From the NCBI GenBank assembly GCA_005798905.1, contig SYIK01000005.1:248001-312000 (forward strand): a stretch of 64,000 nucleotides of DNA, written 5' to 3'. This DNA is from Bacteroidota bacterium (GTDB lineage Bacteria > Bacteroidota > Bacteroidia > Chitinophagales > Chitinophagaceae). The notes beneath the pieces are model-generated. The model worked only from the letters and a program-made list of their open reading frames with translations, was not told where the DNA came from and did no database searches. Position numbers and translations under genes: made by a program. Positions 43,053-51,849 of this stretch are shown piece by piece. Each line of letters starts with the position of its first letter. Position 1 is the first letter of the stretch.

Positions 43053-44498
43053 ATGGATGACAATAACAATTATCACAGAACAAAAATTGTAGCAACTGTA
43101 GGGCCTGCCTGCGATTCCCATGAAAAATTATTGCAACTTGTACAAGCAGGAGTTAATGTTTTTAGATTAAATTTTTCGCACGGAAAACACGAGGATAAAA
43201 GAAAAATCATTACTTCGATCCGACAAATAAATGAAATAGAAAATAATAATGTAGCCATCCTTGGAGATTTGCAAGGTCCTAAACTACGTGTAGGTGAAAT
43301 TCAAAACAATGAATTAATAATTAAACCAGGAGATATTTTAACTTTCACTAATAAAAAAATAATTGGCACAAAAGAAAAAATTTATGTTTCCTACCCAAAC
43401 CTTTATAAGGATGTAAAAATTGGGAATACGATACTTATTGATGATGGTAAATTGGAAGTGAGAGTAAACACAATATTAGACAATAATGATGTACAAGTAA
43501 GTGTAACACTTGGTGGAATTTTAACCTCCAACAAAGGAATTAATCTTCCAAACACTACTATTTCTTTGCCTGCGCTTACCGAAAAAGATTTAATTGATTT
43601 GGATTTTATCATCAATCAAAAATTGGATTGGGTTGCACTTTCTTTTGTTCGAAGTGTTGATGACATTGAAATTCTACGAAGCAAATTGAATGAGAAAGGA
43701 AGTAAAACAAAAATAATTGCGAAAATTGAAAAACCGGAAGCTCTTGAAAATATTCGCGACATCATTGTAGCGTCTGATGGGATAATGATTGCTCGAGGTG
43801 ATTTGGGTGTAGAATTACCAGTTGAAAAAGTTCCGTTAATTCAAAAACAAATTATTCGCAAATGCATTCATCGTGCAAAGCCGGTTATTGTTGCAACACA
43901 AATGATGGAAAGCATGATTGAAAGAACCAAACCCAATAGAAGTGAAATTACAGATGTAGCAAATGCAGTTTATGAAGGAGCTGATGCGGTAATGCTAAGT
44001 GGAGAAACCGCAACAGGTCAACATCCGGTTTTAGTGGTGGAAACAATGAAGAAAATAATAATGGAAGTAGAAAAAACCGATTACAATTACAATCTTGAAG
44101 AAGAGCTAACTCCACAAGAACATTCCCCATCTTTTCTTAGCGATGCCATTTGTTACAACGCTTGTAAATTGGCAAAAGATATTAATGCAAAAGCGTTGAT
44201 AGGAATGACACAAAGTGGCTACACTGCATTTATGCTGAGTAGTTACAGACCAAAATCACCCTTGTTTATTTTTACAAAAGAAAAATCTTTAGTAAACCAA
44301 TTAAGTTTGAGCTGGGGGATTCGTGCACTTTTTTATGACAAAGAAGAAAGTTTTGATAAAATTGTAAATGACCAAATAGCTATTTTAAAAAATAAAGGAT
44401 TTATAAACTCGAGTGAGATTGTTGTAAACACAGGAAGCACTCCTATACATTTACACTTGCCAACGAATGCGATAAAAATTACTACGGTCGAAGATTAA
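43053..44498 (+). CDS. pyk: Pyruvate kinase
   Basis: Makes pyruvate and ATP from phosphoenolpyruvate. RTKIVATVGPACDS is at residues 9-22, NFSHG near 39-43, and GDLQGPKLRVGEI near 71. The catalytic signature IIAKIEKPEALENI with its Lys is near 226-239, followed by GIMIARGDLGVELP and KPVIVATQMMESMI. Domain C covers about 365-481. The length of 481 aa is usual. Pairing with pfkA places two regulated glycolytic steps in one likely operon. Confidence 0.96.
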   Translation: MDDNNNYHRTKIVATVGPACDSHEKLLQLVQAGVNVFRLNFSHGKHEDKRKIITSIRQINEIENNNVAILGDLQGPKLRVGEIQNNELIIKPGDILTFTNKKIIGTKEKIYVSYPNLYKDVKIGNTILIDDGKLEVRVNTILDNNDVQVSVTLGGILTSNKGINLPNTTISLPALTEKDLIDLDFIINQKLDWVALSFVRSVDDIEILRSKLNEKGSKTKIIAKIEKPEALENIRDIIVASDGIMIARGDLGVELPVEKVPLIQKQIIRKCIHRAKPVIVATQMMESMIERTKPNRSEITDVANAVYEGADAVMLSGETATGQHPVLVVETMKKIIMEVEKTDYNYNLEEELTPQEHSPSFLSDAICYNACKLAKDINAKALIGMTQSGYTAFMLSSYRPKSPLFIFTKEKSLVNQLSLSWGIRALFYDKEESFDKIVNDQIAILKNKGFINSSEIVVNTGSTPIHLHLPTNAIKITTVED

Positions 44499-44520
44499 TC
44501 AACTACAATCTTCTTATTTT
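44490..44520 (+). terminator. Possible terminator after pyk
   Basis: A 7-bp stem (44490-44496 with 44507-44513) has a 10-nt loop and is followed by TTATTTT. It overlaps the pyk stop and the end of the convergent DUF1080 gene. It is moderate as a terminator because the stem is AT-rich. Confidence 0.4.
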
Positions 44521-45222
44521 AATATTGCGATACCAAACAGGATCTCCATGATCTTGTAATCCTATTTTTCCTTTTTGATATGTACCAAACCCCGGCATAC
44601 TTTTAAATTTACTATTTGCTATCATTGTCTTCCATGCTTCATCCCAAAGGTTTGTAGTAACAACATTTTTTCCATTTAACCAAAATTCTAATTTCCCATT
44701 TAAGGATTTTATTTCCACTTGGTTCCATTCGCCAAATGGTCGAACAGTTTCTGGAACTGCAGAAATCAAATCGTATAAATCCCCTGCACGATGTTTTTTT
44801 ATTTTCGAATCCGGATGGCCGTTATTGTCCAACACTTGCATTTCCGGTCCTGTCATCCACGGTGTTTTATATTTGTTTTCTTCTTTAATGAATAAGATTA
44901 TCCCACTGTTACCATTTTGTCCAATTTTCCATTCCAATTTCAAATGAAAATTACTATACTCTTCATCGCTTACAATATCTCCACCACCAACTATCTGTCC
45001 ATTTTCTTTTTTAGAAGCATCCAAAAAAATGGCTCCATCATCTATTTTCCAAGCAGCACCTAAATTATTTTTTCCATAATTATGCCACCCCTTTATTTCT
45101 TTCCCATCAAATAACAATTGCCAACCTGCTTTACTTTCTTTTTTAGTAAGCGATTGGGCAAACGAATTATTAAAACTTAATAGAATCAAAATAAAAAACG
45201 AAACGCTAAATATTTTTTGCAT
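44503..45222 (-). CDS. DUF1080 (3-keto-disaccharide hydrolase domain) exported protein
   Basis: A 239-aa periplasmic protein. The signal peptide covers residues 1-22 (ends SFAQ). The rest is one DUF1080/PF06439 concanavalin-like domain: GWQLLFDGKEIKGWHNYG near 33-50, FHLKLEWKIGQNGNSGIILFI near 90-110, TGPEMQVLDNNGHPD near 124 and WNQVEIKSLNGKLEFWLNG near 166. Related proteins cleave 3-keto-glycosides after the sugar has been oxidised at C3. Neighbours (cytochrome c, TIM-barrel isomerase, Gfo/Idh dehydrogenase) support that pathway. It is the last gene of the minus-strand operon. Confidence 0.85.
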   Translation of the reverse strand: MQKIFSVSFFILILLSFNNSFAQSLTKKESKAGWQLLFDGKEIKGWHNYGKNNLGAAWKIDDGAIFLDASKKENGQIVGGGDIVSDEEYSNFHLKLEWKIGQNGNSGIILFIKEENKYKTPWMTGPEMQVLDNNGHPDSKIKKHRAGDLYDLISAVPETVRPFGEWNQVEIKSLNGKLEFWLNGKNVVTTNLWDEAWKTMIANSKFKSMPGFGTYQKGKIGLQDHGDPVWYRNIKIRRL

Positions 45223-45228
45223 GTGTTT

Positions 45229-45606
45229 TTATTCTTTCATTAATAATATATAACGAACAATGGTTTTTGCTTCTTCCTCAGAAAAATTTGCATGCGATGC
45301 CATCGGAATTTCGCCCCAATTGCCACTTCCTCCTTCAATTATTTTTTTTGCAAGTATTTCTTCCGCATCGTCTGTGTTTGCATATTTATTGGCAACATCT
45401 CTCCAAGCCGGACCAATATTTTTTTCATCAATTTTGTGGCAAGTAAAGCAGTCGCTTTTCGATGTAAGTTCAAGCCCCTTTTGGTAATCGGGTATTTCCG
45501 TAATATCTACAATTTTTGTTTTGTCTTCCACGTTTTGCTTTTCATCTCCAGATTTGCAAGCAATAAAAACTGAAATAATAGAAATAAAAAATAATACTTT
45601 TTTCAA
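45229..45606 (-). CDS. c-type cytochrome lipoprotein
   Basis: A 125-aa monohaem cytochrome c. The lipobox is FIAC (C17), so it is tethered to a membrane. The haem motif CFTCH is at residues 53-57, and a likely axial Met is in IPMASH near residue 101. The pattern of GLELTSKSDCFTCHKID and the C-terminal AKTIVRYILLMKE resembles cytochrome c551/c552. The start codon appears to be TTG at 45606, with no ATG nearby. Its place between sugar-oxidation genes suggests it accepts electrons from a periplasmic sugar dehydrogenase. Confidence 0.88.
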   Translation of the reverse strand: MKKVLFFISIISVFIACKSGDEKQNVEDKTKIVDITEIPDYQKGLELTSKSDCFTCHKIDEKNIGPAWRDVANKYANTDDAEEILAKKIIEGGSGNWGEIPMASHANFSEEEAKTIVRYILLMKE

Positions 45607-45636
45607 AAAAAATAATTTTAATTGAGGTAAAGTGAA

Positions 45637-46695
45637 TTAGTCCAATCCTAAAATAGTACGGTTCCTTTTTTCATTTGTTTCTGTTCCGGCAAAATCATCA
45701 AATGTTATTTTTCCGGCATCGCGAATAATATGTTTTTTAATAAATGCTGCTCCTTCTTTAGCTCCGTCTTCCGGATGTTTTAAACAACATTCCCATTCCA
45801 TTACAGCCCATCCTTTGTAATTGTATTGTGTGAGTTTACTAAAAATACTTTTGAAATCAATTTGTCCATCGCCCGGCGAACGATAACGCCCTGCACGATT
45901 TATCCAATTTTGATACCCTCCAAAAGTTCCTTGTTTTCCTGTTGGGTTGAACTCTGCATCTTTTACATGAAACGCTTTTATTCGTTCGTGATAAAAATCG
46001 ATATAATCTAAATAATTTAATTGTTGTAAAACAAAATGAGATGGATCGTACAACAGACAAGCTCTTGGATGATTATTTACTTTTTCTAAAAATAGTTCAT
46101 AAGTAATGCCATCAAACAAATCTTCTCCGGGATGAATCTCATAACAAACATCAACGCCGCATTCATCAAAATAATTTAAGATGGGAAGCCAACGCTTTGC
46201 TAACTCTTTAAAACCGGCTTCCACCAAGCCTTCAGGCCGTTGCGGCCAAGGATGAAAAGTATGCCAAAGCAACGATCCGCTAAAAGTTGGATGAGCGGTT
46301 AATCCTAAATTTTGAGATGCTTTTGCACCATACATCAATTGTTGAACTGCCCAAGCGGTTCTCGCTTTTGGATTGTTTCGATATTGTTCCGGTGCAAATC
46401 CGTCAAATAATAAATCGTATGCAGGATTTACTGCAATCAATTGCCCTTGTAAATGCGTAGATAGTTCGCTAATTTCTAATCCGCAATTATTAATTAATCC
46501 TTTCAATTCATCGGCATAAGTTTTGCTTTCTGCTGCTTTTTGTAAATCAATGCTACGCGAATCCCAAGTTGGAATTTGTACAGCAGTAAATCCTAAATTT
46601 TTTGCCCATTCGCAAATTGATTTTAAATTATTGAATGGAGCTTTGTCGCTTAAAAATTGAGCCAAAAAAATTCCGGGTCCTTTAATTGTATTCAT
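45637..46695 (-). CDS. TIM-barrel sugar isomerase/epimerase (xylose isomerase-like)
   Basis: A 352-aa AP-endonuclease-2/xylose-isomerase-like TIM barrel. Features are AVQIPTWDSRSIDLQ near residue 40, ISELSTHLQGQLIAV, CYEIHPGEDLFDG near 203 with metal-binding Glu and His, LYDPSHFVLQ (Asp/His) and AFHVKDAEF near 250. It has no signal peptide, so it is cytosolic. An in-frame ATG at 46797 lies inside the upstream gene; ATG 46695 is chosen because it starts 10 bp after that gene ends and fits the family. The exact sugar is unknown. Confidence 0.85.
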   Translation of the reverse strand: MNTIKGPGIFLAQFLSDKAPFNNLKSICEWAKNLGFTAVQIPTWDSRSIDLQKAAESKTYADELKGLINNCGLEISELSTHLQGQLIAVNPAYDLLFDGFAPEQYRNNPKARTAWAVQQLMYGAKASQNLGLTAHPTFSGSLLWHTFHPWPQRPEGLVEAGFKELAKRWLPILNYFDECGVDVCYEIHPGEDLFDGITYELFLEKVNNHPRACLLYDPSHFVLQQLNYLDYIDFYHERIKAFHVKDAEFNPTGKQGTFGGYQNWINRAGRYRSPGDGQIDFKSIFSKLTQYNYKGWAVMEWECCLKHPEDGAKEGAAFIKKHIIRDAGKITFDDFAGTETNEKRNRTILGLD

Positions 46696-46705
46696 TGATA
46701 AATAA

Positions 46706-47860
46706 TTAAACGATAAAATCAGTCCACTTTTGATTTGATTTGGAAGAAGCAACAACCGTTTCAATAAAAGCCATTCCTCGTACACCTTCATCCACACCGG
46801 GAAAATCTAGCCATTCTTCTTTTGGTTTTTCGTTATTCATTTTTGCACGAATGGTAAAGATAAAATTTCGATAATGATTTGCAAATGCTTCCAAATATCC
46901 TTCCGGATGCCCTGCCGGTGTACGGCAATTACTTGTTGCAAATGAACTGAGATAGCTACTTCCTGCACGATAAATCTCTGTCGGTTTATTCATCCATTTT
47001 ACTAAAAGCGAATTCGCATCTTCTTGTTTCCATTCTAATCCACCTTTTTCGCCATACACCCGAATCTTTAAATTGTTTTCTTCACCTGCTGCAATTTGTG
47101 TCGCCATCAAAACGCCGGTTGAGCCGTTATCAAATTTTAAAAATGCAGCACCATCATCATCCAATTTGCGACCTTCAACTACCGTATTCAAATTTGAAGA
47201 AACCTGAATCGTTTTTAAATCAGTTACATATTCTGCCAAATTAAAAGCATGAGTACCGATATCGCCCATTGCGCCAGCAATACCACTTTTAGTTGGATCA
47301 GTCCTCCAAGCAGCTTGTGCGCTGCTTCCTTCAATAAAATTACTGAGCCATCCTTGCGGATATTCTACATATACTTTTCTTATTTTTCCAAGCAATCCAT
47401 TTTTAACCATTTGCCGCGCTTGTTTTATCATTGGATAACCGGTGTAAGTATGCGTAAGTAAAAGTTGCAAACCCGTTTCTTCAACTTTTGTTTTTAATTG
47501 CTTTGCTTGATCTAATGAAAAAGTTATTGGTTTTTCAATTGCAACATGAAATCCTTTTTCTAAAGCCATCATCGCTGGGTCGAAATGAACAAAATTTGGC
47601 GTGACAATACTTATAAAGTCAATTCTTTTATTCGCTGGTATTGCTGCCTCTTTTTCCAACATCAATTTATAATCTGTGAAAATTCTTTCTTCGTCTAAAA
47701 ACAATTCCCTTCCGGAAACAATGGCAATTTCCGGATTTATACTTAATGCGCCGGTAACCATTTCTGCTTGTCCGTCCATATTAATTGCAATTCGATGTAT
47801 GGCTCCAATAAATGCATCTTTACCTCCGCCAATCATTCCCATTCGTAATTTTCTGTTCAT
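46706..47860 (-). CDS. Gfo/Idh/MocA family oxidoreductase
   Basis: A 384-aa NAD(P)-dependent sugar dehydrogenase. The Rossmann start is MGMIGGGKDAFIGAIHR (residues 7-23). The EKPITFSLDQA motif near 113 has the catalytic Lys. The C-terminal beta-sheet domain includes GAMGDIGTHAFNLAEYV near 195, with the conserved Asp and His. No signal peptide is seen. Within this cluster it may oxidise a hydroxyl or reduce a 3-keto sugar after cleavage. It is the first gene of the minus-strand operon. Confidence 0.88.
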   Translation of the reverse strand: MNRKLRMGMIGGGKDAFIGAIHRIAINMDGQAEMVTGALSINPEIAIVSGRELFLDEERIFTDYKLMLEKEAAIPANKRIDFISIVTPNFVHFDPAMMALEKGFHVAIEKPITFSLDQAKQLKTKVEETGLQLLLTHTYTGYPMIKQARQMVKNGLLGKIRKVYVEYPQGWLSNFIEGSSAQAAWRTDPTKSGIAGAMGDIGTHAFNLAEYVTDLKTIQVSSNLNTVVEGRKLDDDGAAFLKFDNGSTGVLMATQIAAGEENNLKIRVYGEKGGLEWKQEDANSLLVKWMNKPTEIYRAGSSYLSSFATSNCRTPAGHPEGYLEAFANHYRNFIFTIRAKMNNEKPKEEWLDFPGVDEGVRGMAFIETVVASSKSNQKWTDFIV

Positions 47861-47969
47861 GATAATATTTTATTTACCAGTAATGATATGAATTACTTAT
47901 TTTTAAAAGCCACTTCCTAAAAATAGTATATTTAATTTTTATAAAACAGAAATCATAAAACTTAAAATT

Positions 47970-49172
47970 ATGCAACCAACCGTTCGTGTAAAACTTTGGA
48001 TCATGATGTTTTTAAACTTTTTTGTTTGGGGCATTTGGTTTGTAACAATGGGAACTTATTTAATCAAAGGTAATATTGGTGCAAGTGGCGAACAAACAGG
48101 TTTGGCATACGGCACACAATGTTTAGGTGCCATCATTGCACCATTTATAATTGGATTGATTGCAGATAAATTTTTTGCTGCACAAAAAATTCTTGCTGTA
48201 TTACATCTTGTTGGTGCTGCTGTAATGTATTTTATTTCTTCGCAACAAAATTTCGGTTCGTTTTACAGTTTTCTTTTAATCTATATGATTCTTTATATGC
48301 CTACATTGGCATTGGTAAATTCAATTTCACTAAAACAAATTTCAAGTCCTGAAAAAGAATTTGCAGGAATTAGAATGTGGGGAACCATTGGATGGATTGT
48401 TGCCGGGTTAATTATTGGTTGGATGGCTTGGGAAAAAAATCCTGAAAATCTAAATGTTACTTTCCGAGTTGCAAGTATTATTTCAACAATGTTTGGTGGC
48501 TTTTGTTTCTTCTTGCCCAACACACCACCGCCAAAAGCGGGACAAAAAATTTCTATTTCTGAAATTTTAGGATTGGATGCATTGAAAATTTTACAAAATA
48601 GAAACTACCTTATTTTTTTCTTTTCATCCATCCTGATTTGTATTCCATTAGCTTTTTACTACGGACAAACAAATCTTTTTTTAAATGAAATGGGAATGAC
48701 AAAAGCAGCAGCAAAAATGACGATGGGGCAAATTGCCGAAACTATTTTTCTCTTTTTAATGCCCTGGTTTTTTGGAAAATTTGGAACCAAACAAATGCTT
48801 TTGATTGGAATGATGGCTTGGATTATTCGCTATGCATTATTTGCTTATGGTGATATTGGAACAAATAGTTGGATGCTTTACAGTGGCATTATTTTACATG
48901 GCATTTGTTATGATTTCTTTTTTGTAACCGGGCAGATTTATACCGATAGAATTGCCGGACCAAAAGTTCGTTCCTCCGCGCAAGGGTTGATAACACTTGC
49001 CACTTATGGCTTAGGAATGTATATTGGTTTTTATGTTGCTGGCATGTATGTTGATAAATATAAAATCAGCGACACCATGCATGACTGGAAAAATATTTGG
49101 ATATTCCCTTGTTTATTTGCAGCTGGGGTGGCGTTGTTATTTTTATTTTTCTTTAGAAACAAGAAAAAATGA
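47970..49172 (+). CDS. NupG-like nucleoside/sugar MFS transporter
   Basis: A 400-aa inner-membrane symporter with 12 helices. The start KLWIMMFLNFFVWGIWFVTMGTYL matches the nucleoside:H+ symporter (NupG/XapB) family. Other marks are GLIADKFFAAQKILAVLH near residue 68 and FAGIRMWGTIGWIVAG near 130. Many Bacteroidota members sit in sugar clusters and may carry sugars rather than nucleosides. Its ATG region overlaps nothing upstream; its stop overlaps the next ATG by 4 bp, so translation is coupled to the isomerase. Confidence 0.85.
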   Translation: MQPTVRVKLWIMMFLNFFVWGIWFVTMGTYLIKGNIGASGEQTGLAYGTQCLGAIIAPFIIGLIADKFFAAQKILAVLHLVGAAVMYFISSQQNFGSFYSFLLIYMILYMPTLALVNSISLKQISSPEKEFAGIRMWGTIGWIVAGLIIGWMAWEKNPENLNVTFRVASIISTMFGGFCFFLPNTPPPKAGQKISISEILGLDALKILQNRNYLIFFFSSILICIPLAFYYGQTNLFLNEMGMTKAAAKMTMGQIAETIFLFLMPWFFGKFGTKQMLLIGMMAWIIRYALFAYGDIGTNSWMLYSGIILHGICYDFFFVTGQIYTDRIAGPKVRSSAQGLITLATYGLGMYIGFYVAGMYVDKYKISDTMHDWKNIWIFPCLFAAGVALLFLFFFRNKKK

Positions 49173-50032
49173 AACGAAAAGAATTTTTAAAAATTGGTGG
49201 AGGCATCGCACTTTCCGGTTTTGTTTCCAATTCTATTTTGGCAACAATTGCAAATTTTGAAGATGCAAAAAAAAATATAAATTTTGGATTACAACTTTAT
49301 ACGCTACGCGATGATTTTCCAAAAGATCCAAAAGGTATTTTAATACTAGTTGCTGGTTTTGGTTATAAACAATTGGAATCGTTTGAAGGAGCAAAAGGAA
49401 TGTTTTGGGGAATGAAGAATACAGAATTTAAATCTTATGTAAATGAATTGGGAATGAATATCGTTTCAAGCCATTGCGATATTCATAAAAATTTTGAAAC
49501 TAAAGTTGCTGACGCTGCAGCAATAGAAATGAAGTATCTAATTTCTCCATGGGTGGGGGCACAGAAAAAAATTGATGATTATAAAAAAATTGCAGAAATC
49601 TTCAATCAAAAAGGAGAAATATGTAAAAAAAATGGAATCCGTTTTGCATATCACAATCATAATTATTCTTTCGAAAAATTAGAAGGTCAATTTCCACAGG
49701 ATGTGATGATGATGAATACAGATCCAGATTTGGTTGATTTTGAAATGGATATTTATTGGGTAGTCACAGCAAAAGAAAATCCGGAAGAGTGGTTAAAAAA
49801 ATACAAAAATCGTTTTCGTCTTTGCCATATAAAAGATAGAATAAAAAATGCAATTGAAAGAGATGCAAGCTGCGATCTTGGAACTGGAAGTATTGATTTC
49901 GCAAAAATTTTAAAAACTGCAAAGCAAAACGGAATGGACTATTTTATTGTTGAACAAGAAAAATATGAAGGCACAACACCATTAAAATCTACACAAGCAG
50001 GTGCTACATTTTTGAAAAATTTGAAATTGTAA
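49169..50032 (+). CDS. Exported TIM-barrel sugar isomerase/epimerase
   Basis: A 287-aa xylose-isomerase-like TIM barrel with an N-terminal export signal of Tat-like type (RKEFLKIGGGIALSGF, residues 3-18; RK instead of RR). After it come LQLYTLRDDFPKD, FAYHNHNYSFEKL near 158 and DFEMDIYWVV near 190. FRLCHIKDR near 215 completes the metal-binding set. It differs from the cytosolic isomerase of the same cluster. Periplasmic members of this family are often linked with Gfo/Idh and DUF1080 genes. Confidence 0.85.
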   Translation: MKRKEFLKIGGGIALSGFVSNSILATIANFEDAKKNINFGLQLYTLRDDFPKDPKGILILVAGFGYKQLESFEGAKGMFWGMKNTEFKSYVNELGMNIVSSHCDIHKNFETKVADAAAIEMKYLISPWVGAQKKIDDYKKIAEIFNQKGEICKKNGIRFAYHNHNYSFEKLEGQFPQDVMMMNTDPDLVDFEMDIYWVVTAKENPEEWLKKYKNRFRLCHIKDRIKNAIERDASCDLGTGSIDFAKILKTAKQNGMDYFIVEQEKYEGTTPLKSTQAGATFLKNLKL

Positions 50033-50036
50033 ATTT

Positions 50037-50771
50037 TTATTTTGCAAACAATGCCTCTCTCAGTTTTTTTACTTCGGCTGAATTGATGTGATTGTTGGTA
50101 TAACTTTCTTCAGAATTTTCGAAAGACGGATGTATGAATTGCATTGGACTTTTTATTTTTTCGCGCAACGAAGTATGAAAATCGAAACAACCCGTTTTTT
50201 CAGCAATCAATTTTATGTTGTCACTTCTCACGCCGCTTCCCGGCATAATGACAATTCTATCTTCTGCTTTTTTATTTAATTCATTTATAATGTCCAACGC
50301 ATCATTCACATTAGGCTTTTGGCCAGAAGTTAAAATTCTTTCACATCCAATTTCAATCAATTCTTCTAAAGCTTCAAAAGGATTTTTACAGCGATCGAAA
50401 GCCCGATGAAAAGTTACTCCCATTGGATAAGCTAATTCAACCAACGCAGCTGTCCTGATTGAATCAATTGTTCCATCCATATTTAGCAACCCAATAACAA
50501 CACCATCACATCCCAATTCTTTTGCAAGTTTGATATCTTTCTGCATCAATTCAAATTCATCTTTGTTGTATAAAAAATCTCCGCCTCGAGGACGAATAAT
50601 TGGATAAAGTAACACATCAAATGAATTACGACATTGACTTATCAATCCATACGAAGGTGTTGTTCCACCTTCGGCAAGATTTGCACAAAGTTCAATTCTG
50701 TCGACACCTCCTTCCACAGCCGATTTGGTAGTATTAAAATCCGAAGTTGCTATTTCAATTTTGTAACTCAT
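50037..50771 (-). CDS. cutC: CutC family protein
   Basis: A 244-aa TIM-barrel protein. The start SYKIEIATSDFNTTKSAVEGGVDRIELCANLAEGGTTPS is the CutC signature. IIRPRGGDFLYNKDE near 77 and MGVTFHRAFDRCKNPFEALEELI near 136 follow, then ILTSGQ. The name comes from an E. coli copper phenotype that has been questioned, and no catalytic activity is firmly established. It starts 3 bp after the glycosylasparaginase stop on the same strand. This suggests a role near N-glycan or amino-sugar use rather than copper. Confidence 0.9.
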   Translation of the reverse strand: MSYKIEIATSDFNTTKSAVEGGVDRIELCANLAEGGTTPSYGLISQCRNSFDVLLYPIIRPRGGDFLYNKDEFELMQKDIKLAKELGCDGVVIGLLNMDGTIDSIRTAALVELAYPMGVTFHRAFDRCKNPFEALEELIEIGCERILTSGQKPNVNDALDIINELNKKAEDRIVIMPGSGVRSDNIKLIAEKTGCFDFHTSLREKIKSPMQFIHPSFENSEESYTNNHINSAEVKKLREALFAK

Positions 50772-50774
50772 TTT

Positions 50775-51791
50775 CTAAACCCAACTTTTTGAAACAATTA
50801 ATTTTTCTTCTGTATTATTTTTTATTGCAAAATTAAACCCACTATGAATTGCGAATGAACCGCTATTCCCATTTTTATCCAATGCTATAAATGCAACTTG
50901 AATATCTTTTACTTTGTCTCCTTTTATTTTTACAATTCTTTCAATAATTTTTTTGCAAGACAGTTCTGCGGAAAAACCTTGTCGCATCATTTCCACAACA
51001 GCATGTGCTCCGGCAACTCTTATCACATCTTCTCCTTGACCAGTTCCAACACAAGCCCCAAATTCATTGTCAACATAAAGACCTGCACCGATAATGGGAG
51101 AATCACCAATTCGTCCTCGCATTTTAAAACCCATTCCACTTGTGGTACAACTACCGCTCAAATTTCCATTAGCATCCATTGCAATCATTCCAATTGTATC
51201 ATGATTCCAATCACCATTATCCAATTTTGCAGGAGCTTGTTGTTGTTTGTTTTCAATATTAATTACACCCGGTTTGTATTCAGCTTTTTTCAACCAATCG
51301 TTATATGATTGTTGCGCATCTTTCGATAATTTTTGTTCTTCCAACACAAATCCTTCATTCAATGCAAATTGTTGCGCACCATTTCCTACCAACATTACAT
51401 GAGGTGTTTTTTCCATTACTCTCCTTGCAACTGAAATTGGATGTTTTATTCTTTCTAAAAATGCAACACTACCACAATTAAAATTTTCATCCATTATACA
51501 AGCATCCAATGTTACAAATCCATCTCTGTCTGGATTTGCACCCAGTCCAATGCAACAATTTTTAGATGCTTCTGTTACCATTACTCCTTTTTCAACAGCA
51601 TCTAAAGCCCGTCCATTTTTACTTAAAATTTGCCACGCAGCTTTATTTGCTTCCAAACCTGCATCCCAAGTAGAAATAACAATTGGTTTATTTTTAAAAT
51701 TAGAAATTTTTGACGCAAATAAATTTTTATTAATCAATACTGCCAAAGAAGAAATTGTCGAATGCTGAATAAATTTTCTTCGATTAATCAT
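50775..51791 (-). CDS. N4-(beta-N-acetylglucosaminyl)-L-asparaginase
   Basis: Glycosylasparaginase, an Ntn-hydrolase that cleaves the GlcNAc-Asn bond left from N-linked glycoproteins. The 338-aa precursor has an N-terminal export signal (RRKFIQHSTISSLAVLI, residues 4-20). The autoprocessing site is HDT at residues 197-199; T199 becomes the new N-terminal nucleophile of the beta subunit. The substrate-binding RGRIGDSPIIGAGLYVDN and GTGQGEDVIR follow. It is the first gene of a pair with cutC. Confidence 0.93.
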   Translation of the reverse strand: MINRRKFIQHSTISSLAVLINKNLFASKISNFKNKPIVISTWDAGLEANKAAWQILSKNGRALDAVEKGVMVTEASKNCCIGLGANPDRDGFVTLDACIMDENFNCGSVAFLERIKHPISVARRVMEKTPHVMLVGNGAQQFALNEGFVLEEQKLSKDAQQSYNDWLKKAEYKPGVINIENKQQQAPAKLDNGDWNHDTIGMIAMDANGNLSGSCTTSGMGFKMRGRIGDSPIIGAGLYVDNEFGACVGTGQGEDVIRVAGAHAVVEMMRQGFSAELSCKKIIERIVKIKGDKVKDIQVAFIALDKNGNSGSFAIHSGFNFAIKNNTEEKLIVSKSWV

Positions 51792-51849
51792 AACATACTA
51801 TTTAGATTTGCCAAATTATGAAATTCAATTGACTCGTTAAATTTTAATC

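Noticed and set aside
46696-46797. Longer start of the cytosolic TIM-barrel isomerase gene
   Set aside because: It would overlap the end of the Gfo/Idh gene by about 90 bp and add a Leu-rich stretch absent from the family.
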